Shown here: in pieces, positions 61,601-64,000 of the stretch
Position numbering within the stretch: the stretch's first letter is position 1
How the letters are laid out: every line of letters starts with the position of its first letter
DNA from: Branchiostoma floridae
Taxonomy: Eukaryota; Chordata; Leptocardii; Amphioxiformes; Branchiostomatidae
Assembly: GCF_000003815.2 (NCBI RefSeq)
Contig: NC_049992.1
Coordinates: forward strand, 8,034,976 to 8,098,975
Reading direction: 5' to 3'
Length of the DNA: 64,000 nucleotides
Program-made: the position numbers and the translations under genes
The notes under the pieces: model-generated
Seen by the model: the letters and a program-made list of their open reading frames with translations, nothing else
Database searches by the model: none
What the model was told of the DNA's origin: nothing

Positions 61601-61984
61601 GATATGATAAAACTCCCTTGAGTAATTCTTCACCAAAACAGATTTTCAGAGGATCTAGATTTCAAAATCTGGACCCCCCCTAGCAATGTCTCTTTGGGTG
61701 CTCGATAGGATTCAAAATCGAGGGGACGGAAAATGATTTCAGGCTAGCTACAACCCTGGTTAGGTGCAACAAGCCCAGCTTTTCTACACGTCTTGTGATT
61801 TGAGCATGCATTAGAATAGCAGTGTAACTGTGCACTGTACTGCTTTTGCATTACAACAAAAAGGTACTGGGCGGTTGACCCTTACCGAACTTTGCACACG
61901 GATCACATTGGGGACATCTGGGTCCATGTCCCAGGTACCATTTAGTGCCCGAAGCACTGAACTCACAGCCCGATCAAGAGCCTC
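28663..61984 (-). CDS. Prolyl 3-hydroxylase (leprecan family), C-terminal part; N-terminal exons lie beyond the window
   Basis: Exons in transcript order: 61984-61886, 58977-58803, 57704-57579, 39841-39627, 34539-34398, 33830-33676, then 33237-33145 or 32807-32709 (alternative), 31336-31186, 29957-29843, 29476-29404 and 28890-28663. All junctions agree in phase, giving about 525 C-terminal residues. The first exons form leprecan repeat sequence with CxxxC motifs (DKCRSSC, LLCRRNC). An acidic low-complexity stretch follows (exon 34539-34398). The last exons form the 2-oxoglutarate/Fe(II) dioxygenase domain: iron ligands H and D in LSHPIHADNC, the distal H in EENLHGV, and the 2-oxoglutarate Arg in LKGRRCALAMW. 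The protein ends KEEL, an ER-retrieval signal of the KDEL type. The family 3-hydroxylates collagen prolines in the ER; vertebrate P3H1 works with CRTAP and cyclophilin B. I cannot assign it to P3H1, 2 or 3. A complete gene lies antisense in the 17.7 kb intron. Confidence 0.93.
29960..31185 (-). other. Hydroxylase intron filled by a minisatellite
   Basis: The intron between exons 31336-31186 and 29957-29843 is almost entirely tandem repeat. Donor 'CCTT|gtgagt' and acceptor 'ttttccag|AC' are both strong, so the repeat is expected to be spliced out. Confidence 0.7.
30070..31166. repeat. Minisatellite, 43-bp unit with 34- and 36-bp variants
   Basis: The basic unit starts 'acagacctgtccttggtgct', continues 'gaacaccttccacacacaaacat', and is 43 bases long. 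Shorter variants lack part of 'ccttggtgct'. A higher-order duplication of about 219 bases links 30141-30359 to 30360-30578. Because 43 is 3n+1, any reading frame passes through all three frames of the unit. None contains a stop on the minus strand, so frames of 230-300 codons result. Confidence 0.95.
31439..31772. mobile_element. Palindromic TIR element with CAGGG ends
   Basis: Left end 'cagggataaacaagtcc' pairs with right end 'ggacaag...cttgtccaaccctg'. Inside are several inverted copies of 'cgggcaagtg' / 'cacttgcccgat'. GAAGC occurs directly outside both ends (31434-31438 and 31773-31777), a possible 5-base target duplication. It lies in a hydroxylase intron. Confidence 0.65.
32621..32696. 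repeat. Short tandem repeat, 4 x 19 bp, beside alternative exon B
   Basis: Units such as 'tgccatagcaacagatgtg' start at 32621, 32640, 32659 and 32678. On the transcribed (minus) strand the array begins about 13 bases after the donor of exon 32807-32709. Related, more diverged units extend further to about 32590. Confidence 0.8.
32709..32807 (-). other. Hydroxylase alternative exon B (99 bp)
   Basis: Preceded by 'gtgttcccatag' and followed by 'gtgggtaag'. It encodes 33 residues starting LGARDGDGYKGRG and ending ERFEGLTVLKAVE, in phase 0 at both ends. It is homologous to exon A and occupies the same place in the protein. With the preceding exon ending HLAK, the spacing from the EEEC motif to GDGY equals that which I recall for human P3H1, so B is the more family-like version. 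The Ala/His-rich middle (RGAHAHTVY) replaces KHVHTEF of exon A. Confidence 0.85.
33145..33237 (-). other. Hydroxylase alternative exon A (93 bp)
   Basis: Preceded by 'ccatttttcag' and followed by 'gtttgt'. It encodes 31 residues, GGTEGNGYEGDKHVHTEF through ERFDGLTVLQAAE, in phase 0 at both ends. It is two codons shorter than exon B. The intron between A and B is 337 bases, so including A alone, B alone or both would all keep the frame. Confidence 0.85.
33961..33992 (-). pseudogene. Partial duplicate of the hydroxylase exon 33830-33676
   Basis: The minus strand reads acceptor 'tttcccag' then codons for (A)EPRVTKDV, the first residues of the neighbouring exon, before the similarity stops. Upstream intron sequence (to about 34110: 'ttctctgtataa', 'ctgataa.gtggggtc') is duplicated too, so this is a tandem duplication of about 150-160 bases with its breakpoint inside the exon. 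The four differences in the coding part all fall at synonymous positions. Confidence 0.65.
34750..34990. mobile_element. MITE, 'GATATC' family copy 3
   Basis: Ends 'aacgctagttaatctttatc' and 'gataaaggtgaactagcgtt' are inverted repeats. Inner parts 'ggggtaacctatatgcgtt' and 'aacggatataggttatcc' also pair, and 'gggatatc' pairs with 'gatatctc'. It is the best-preserved copy of the family. Confidence 0.8.
34991..38238. other. Hydroxylase intron sequence, no gene recognised
   Basis: Part of the intron between exons 39841-39627 and 34539-34398. A local duplication around 35087-35180 and 35205-35300 repeats 'gaggtcaggaattgcgaaaa' or its variant, then 'taca.c' and 'ccaa.ttt'. Nothing else with coding character is visible. 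Confidence 0.45.
38242..38493. mobile_element. Harbinger-like MITE, copy 2 (TTA flanks)
   Basis: Inverted ends 'ggccacaccaatttaacttg' with 'ttggttcacag' and 'ctgtgaaccaa'-like sequence with 'aaattggtgtggcc', flanked by TTA (38239-38241 and 38494-38496). A short related end also occurs near 60340-60385. Confidence 0.7.
39228..39370 (+). mobile_element. tRNA-derived SINE, family 1 copy 1
   Basis: An A-box-like 'tggcgtaactgg' and a B-box 'gggttcgatactcg' stand at tRNA spacing, followed by a body 'ccatgcccccggcgttgtgc' and 'aaaggcacta'. The same body follows a tRNA-like head at 58500-58640. It is not a functional tRNA gene. Confidence 0.7.
39899..40115 (+). mobile_element. SINE with tRNA-like head and shared body
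   Basis: The head has an A-box-like 'tggccgaatggg' and a degenerate B-box 'gtgagtttgatcgcc'. The body contains 'gtcataccaaagac', 'aaagagtatgg', 'accactaccagttgac' and 'gtgtagtgat'. The body matches the element at 47055-47300 (minus), whose head is 5S-derived. Intronic in the hydroxylase gene. Confidence 0.65.
40116..43004. other. Hydroxylase intron sequence, no gene recognised
   Basis: A C-homopolymer of about 13 bases lies near 41579. Several short open frames exist (for example near 42568-42969 on the minus strand) without motif or splice support. Confidence 0.45.
43005..43160. mobile_element. Small TIR element (candidate)
   Basis: 'agaatacaacacagt' near 43007 is inverted as 'cgtgttgtattct' at 43145-43158. 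Inside, 'cgatcccagccctccgg' and 'gacccatggtcgggctgg' give further partial pairing. About 150 bases, no coding capacity. Confidence 0.45.
45051..45484 (+). repeat. 72-bp tandem repeat, six copies, in an open frame
   Basis: The unit encodes 24 residues, KPFPKIDYAFDETFICKTPV followed by TVSV, and repeats six times without a frame break inside an open frame at 44896-45492. Successive copies alternate between CGT and TGT at one codon (Arg/Cys) for the first four units, a sign of dimer-wise (144 bp) expansion. There are few differences between copies and no excess of synonymous ones. I regard it as an intronic minisatellite that happens to be open; a small gene is not excluded. Confidence 0.85.
46648..47011. 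mobile_element. hAT-like non-autonomous element with 8-bp target duplication
   Basis: The 364-base element starts 'cagggttctagccagc' and ends 'gctggctagagccctg', inverted repeats of 16 bases with one mismatch. ATCACATT lies on both sides (46639-46646 and 47012-47019), separated by one extra G at the left. CAGGG termini and an 8-base duplication are hAT hallmarks. Confidence 0.85.
47055..47300 (-). mobile_element. 5S rRNA-derived SINE
   Basis: On the minus strand 47297-47190 reads 'gatctcagaagttaagcaac', then 'cagtacttggatgggagacc' and 'gatgttgtagccgggtc', clearly the 3' two thirds of a 5S rRNA gene including its internal control region. A body follows with 'gtcataccaaagac', 'gaagagtatgg', 'cactaccagtggact' and 'tgtagtgac', ending in a (TA)n tail. 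This is the architecture of SINE3-type elements. It lies 40 bases from the hAT-like element. Confidence 0.8.
48176..57345 (+). CDS. Secreted fibrinogen-related domain protein (angiopoietin-like/ficolin-like), 5 exons
   Basis: Exons 48176-48376, 55181-55293, 55725-55800, 56085-56196 and 56654-57345 join in phase (0, 2, 0, 1) to give 397 aa; all introns are GT-AG. The ATG at 48176 has a good context (A at -3, G at +4) and starts a signal peptide (MAMLFGTSILLTTLTVMHCL). Residues about 30-165 are coiled-coil-like, rich in Leu, Gln and charged residues (for example TRRLETRNARLENTLLFLQQ). The fibrinogen C-terminal domain runs from DCSSLYKRG (about aa 172) to MMVRPADF at the end. It has CDMQTDGGGWTVIQRR, four cysteines for two disulfides, the calcium site DRDND and the GGWWYSQC motif. 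N-glycosylation sequons are visible (NQS, NIS, NGS, NWT). Length and order fit angiopoietin-like or ficolin/FIBCD-type lectins; whether it signals or binds acetylated sugars cannot be told. The whole gene sits antisense in a hydroxylase intron. Confidence 0.93.
48377..49990. other. First intron of the fibrinogen-related gene, no other gene recognised
   Basis: The 6.8 kb intron 48377-55180 carries several transposon remnants listed separately. Its first 1.6 kb shows nothing coding. Confidence 0.5.
50001..50200 (+). mobile_element. hAT-like non-autonomous element, truncated copy
   Basis: Starts 'cagggttgtagccagcctga', then 'cccttgattttaaatcc' and 'gggggcatactcccc'. It shares the left half with 27241 and 61758 (inverted); the right terminal repeat is not present. 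Confidence 0.65.
51700..52700. mobile_element. hAT-like element with perfect 8-bp target duplication
   Basis: Ends 'tagggctgggtatcggtaca' and 'tgtaccggtacccagcccta' are inverted repeats of about 20 bases. CATTGTAC lies directly outside both (51692-51699 and 52701-52708). The 1001-base element has no transposase and contains the palindromic MITE at 51817-52386. Confidence 0.88.
51817..52386. mobile_element. Palindromic MITE, 'CGCGGT' family copy 3, nested
   Basis: Ends 'ttactgtaaatgcagaaata' and 'aaatgcatttacagtaa' with the family's TTCGCGGT/ACCGCGAA modules at both sides. The middle (about 51905-52270) is unlike the other copies, so this is either a larger family member or two copies joined by other sequence. 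Confidence 0.7.
54122..54690. mobile_element. Internally deleted mariner-like element
   Basis: Terminal inverted repeats of about 32 bases ('cgaggggcgttcaataagta...' and '...tacttattgaactcccctcg') are flanked by TA at 54120-54121 and 54691-54692, the mariner target duplication. The 569-base length is well under half of an autonomous mariner (about 1.3 kb). Confidence 0.88.
54208..54516 (-). pseudogene. Mariner transposase fragment (N-terminal helix-turn-helix domain)
   Basis: The minus-strand frame starts MEPVECRAVIRFLYLKGRTP and continues ETFDEIKETYGDDAPSYDIV and KRWNPEFKHGRKSVETAPRP. This is the DNA-binding domain of mariner transposases (HTH_48 type). After about 70 residues the frame leaves the family, and the catalytic DDD domain is deleted. 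It cannot encode an active transposase but could bind the element's ends. Confidence 0.8.
58329..58334 (+). terminator. First AATAAA downstream of the fibrinogen-related gene
   Basis: I find no AATAAA between the stop at 57345 and this site, 984 bases on. If it is the one used, the 3' UTR would run antisense across the hydroxylase exon at 57579-57704. Confidence 0.3.
58500..58640 (+). mobile_element. tRNA-derived SINE, family 1 copy 2
   Basis: A tRNA-like head ('gtagagcattcgactagg' with B-box 'tgagttcgataatcg') precedes the body 'ccatgcccccagccttgtgc' and 'gaaaggcacttta', as in the copy at 39228. Confidence 0.7.
59202..59875. mobile_element. TIR element of about 670 bases
   Basis: The left end 'ggttaaggtatcggaccgga' with 'ggaggttggcgg' is inverted at the right as 'ccgccaactccgg' with 'tccgacccggaaccttaa', about 45 bases with mismatches. 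The inside has a 'tcaatatggcgg' stretch and no transposase. Confidence 0.6.
60505..60604. other. Assembly gap (100 N)
   Basis: Exactly 100 N. It lies in the hydroxylase intron between exons 61984-61886 and 58977-58803; phase agrees across the junction, but an in-frame exon hidden in the gap cannot be excluded. Confidence 0.99.
60838..61027. mobile_element. Palindromic MITE, 'CGCGGT' family copy 4
   Basis: Ends 'tactgtaaatgcagaaattt' and 'ttaaatacatttacagta', with TTCGCGGTGG and CCACCGCGAA modules pairing inside. Confidence 0.8.
61481..61758. mobile_element. hAT-like non-autonomous element, complete, with 8-bp target duplication
   Basis: Starts 'cagggctgtagccagc' and ends 'gctagctacaaccctg'. 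The flanks gttagatg (61473-61480) and gttaggtg (61759-61766) match at 7 of 8 positions. It is 278 bases long and is the only member of this family here with both ends. Confidence 0.85.
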
Positions 61985-64000
61985 CTGGAGGGGGAGGGAC
62001 GGAGTGAGAAAATAGTGGCAGAAAAAGTTACGGCCACAGAACACAGTATTCATCTGCGACCTCTGGAGTCTATCGCATTGCAGTTAAAAAATTTTAAACA
62101 CTTAGACTATGAAAAAGCCAACGAGGCAGAAACTGTCCTACATAGTAGATGAATAAGCTTTGCAGATCGTTTGAGTTGCAATGTGAAGTTTGCCCAGTTG
62201 GCATAAAAATGTTAGTGGACAACACAGCTGTCTGCTAGGGTCAGTGGGTCCCAGGTCTGATGACCTACATTGGATGCCATCTAAACACCAAATTCAATTA
62301 TTTCATATTTGACATTCATTCTTCCACTTCTCCAGTGCCTATCTTATGCACCACTTCTATTGCATGATTTCAACCACGTCAATGTCAGTCACTTTGTGGT
62401 CCTGAATAAACCATGTAAATTTCCATTGGTGAAATACTGTGTTCTGCTACCTTATAGGGTTGGGGGTGGGTAGTCCATTGGGTTGGTGCATGGGTGGGGG
62501 TTGTTGCGGCGAGGGGAGAGAGAAAATGCTCAGAGCTTTGGGAAAATTTGGGGTTTGCATCAGGAAGGGTATTTGTCAGACTCGTCCAGGTTAAATGGAG
62601 AGGCAAAGACAGCTGGAGGTTGGGGAAGTACTTGATAATTAGATTTAAAGGGACAAAGAACAAGCATATTATCAAAAGCAGAAGAGAAATGCATTGTCTG
62701 TAATTGTTACAATGTTTAAAACTCTAAGTGGAAATACTTGTTAGTTAGTGTTTTGTCAACACAAAATTTTCATCTACACTTTTCTTTACCCTGGGTGGGC
62801 AAGATGGCAGTTTGGAAATAAGAGAGTGCAGCGTAGTGCCAGGCATTGTACATGTACATTTTACATTGTCATGCAGTTTCCCCTATTACCAGAAACACAC
62901 GGAAGCGAGTAGAAACAGTCTCCGGCTGGCTCCCAGGATTCAAACCTGCGCCGAATCCGGGCTACCAGCTCACAAACCCAACGCCATTAACCACTATACA
63001 CAAAAAGGCCAGACCCATTTGGCATGGTGACTTTGGTCACTTTGGTGGGGATTGAATTCCACTGTTTCATACATTATGTGTGGGATTTGCAGTATGAGAG
63101 GTATCTGCTAGAGGGACAACCCTTTCTCAACATGGTGAAGAATTCTATTGAAAAAAAATTTGGATGATCTCAAATTCTCAAAATCCATGATAACTCATGA
63201 AATCTAACCCAACCCCAAACCTGACAAATGCATTGCTCCCACTTGTATCCGCCTATGTTGCATCTGCATTCAGTGTTCAAGACTCCTGCTATGCAGAGTC
63301 TGACAGAAATTTCTACTGTTAGAAGGACATCATACCTTCTCCACATAACTTGCCTCAAGGACATATTTGTGAGGGAAATTTAACTAGAACCCCGGCAGTA
63401 CACAGTTACAAAATTAATGTATGTTGACAGCTGCCTGGACTGTCAATCGTATTGTCTTATTGCACATCAATAAAAAGCATATTTAATACAGTATTATGAC
63501 AAAGCTACAAATCAACTTAAACCAAAGACATTTTAGAAAAGGCTTTGTTCTAAAACATTCTTCCTCCAATCCAGGAATCAGACGTAGTAACGAGACAGCT
63601 AGACGAGCAAAAATGTTGAGGCATCAAGCTCAATTCAAAGACAGTTCCATTCCAAGAAATGGTGGCATCTTAAAACAGCTGGAAGAACTTGAGAAAACAA
63701 GGTCACCGCTCTGAGGAAACAGCAGCCTTTGCTCCTGAAAATCTTACAATCTCTTGGTTCAATGCCAAGACTTCACCTTCAGTTAGCCCTCTGCTACTTT
63801 AAACAAGCTGTCATGTGCACAAACCACAAAGACAGAGATCTGGGTGTTACTCTTTTCACCCCTTGAAACCAGAAACTGAATTCAATTTGTGTGACAGTGA
63901 TAAAGTGATATGATCCAGTCTAGCTATTCTTCCACTGGTCAAAACAGAGAAGACTGACACTAGTACACTGTGTACAGTTTTTACAGGTTCTTTGTACTGG
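61985..64000. other. Hydroxylase intron upstream of its first visible exon, no exon recognised
   Basis: The signal peptide and first leprecan repeats of the hydroxylase are missing from the window and should lie beyond base 64,000. Two short frames here (62494-62703 and 63496-63714, plus strand) have no recognisable features. Confidence 0.55.

Overview
This 64 kb window is animal nuclear DNA. It has about 40% GC, short exons with canonical GT-AG introns, dense miniature DNA transposons and SINEs, microsatellites, and three gaps of exactly 100 N. The gene content (a chordate-style leprecan prolyl 3-hydroxylase, a fibrinogen-domain protein, MICOS10 and two CAT-type SLC7 transporters) plus many small palindromic transposons fits an invertebrate deuterostome. 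Amphioxus (Branchiostoma) is my best guess; this is an inference, not a search result. All gene models were built by hand from splice sites and reading-frame phase, and every internal junction listed was checked for phase.

Layout. 1-7.7 kb: no confident gene, a long foldback element and a diverged interspersed repeat with a CA tract. 7.7-20.2 kb: two tail-to-tail CAT/SLC7-family transporter genes (plus strand 7743-11299, 4 exons, 713 aa; minus strand 20214-12855, 5 exons, 717 aa). 21.9-24.4 kb: MICOS10 (plus strand, 4 exons, 86 aa), a cristae-junction protein. 28.7-62.0 kb: the C-terminal eleven exon positions of a prolyl 3-hydroxylase (leprecan) gene on the minus strand; its N-terminal exons lie beyond base 64,000. 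The 17.7 kb intron of that gene contains a complete five-exon fibrinogen-related (angiopoietin-like/ficolin-like) gene on the opposite strand (48176-57345, 397 aa).

Most interesting points. The prolyl hydroxylase gene carries two tandem, homologous, frame-preserving versions of one exon (33145-33237 and 32709-32807), which look like mutually exclusive alternative exons. The upstream donor is a GC rather than a GT. A third partial exon duplicate nearby (about 33961-33992) differs from its source only at synonymous sites. Two SINE-like repeats share one body but carry different pol III heads, one tRNA-like and one derived from 5S rRNA. A 1 kb hAT-like element with a perfect 8-bp target duplication carries a palindromic MITE inside it. 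A 43-bp minisatellite next to a hydroxylase exon is open in all three minus frames.

The genes do not form one pathway. The two transporters are a diverged paralogous pair. MICOS10 is mitochondrial housekeeping. The hydroxylase (ER, collagen modification) and the secreted fibrinogen-domain protein are linked only by nesting. I saw no CRISPR arrays, rRNA or functional tRNA genes, and no large intact transposase.
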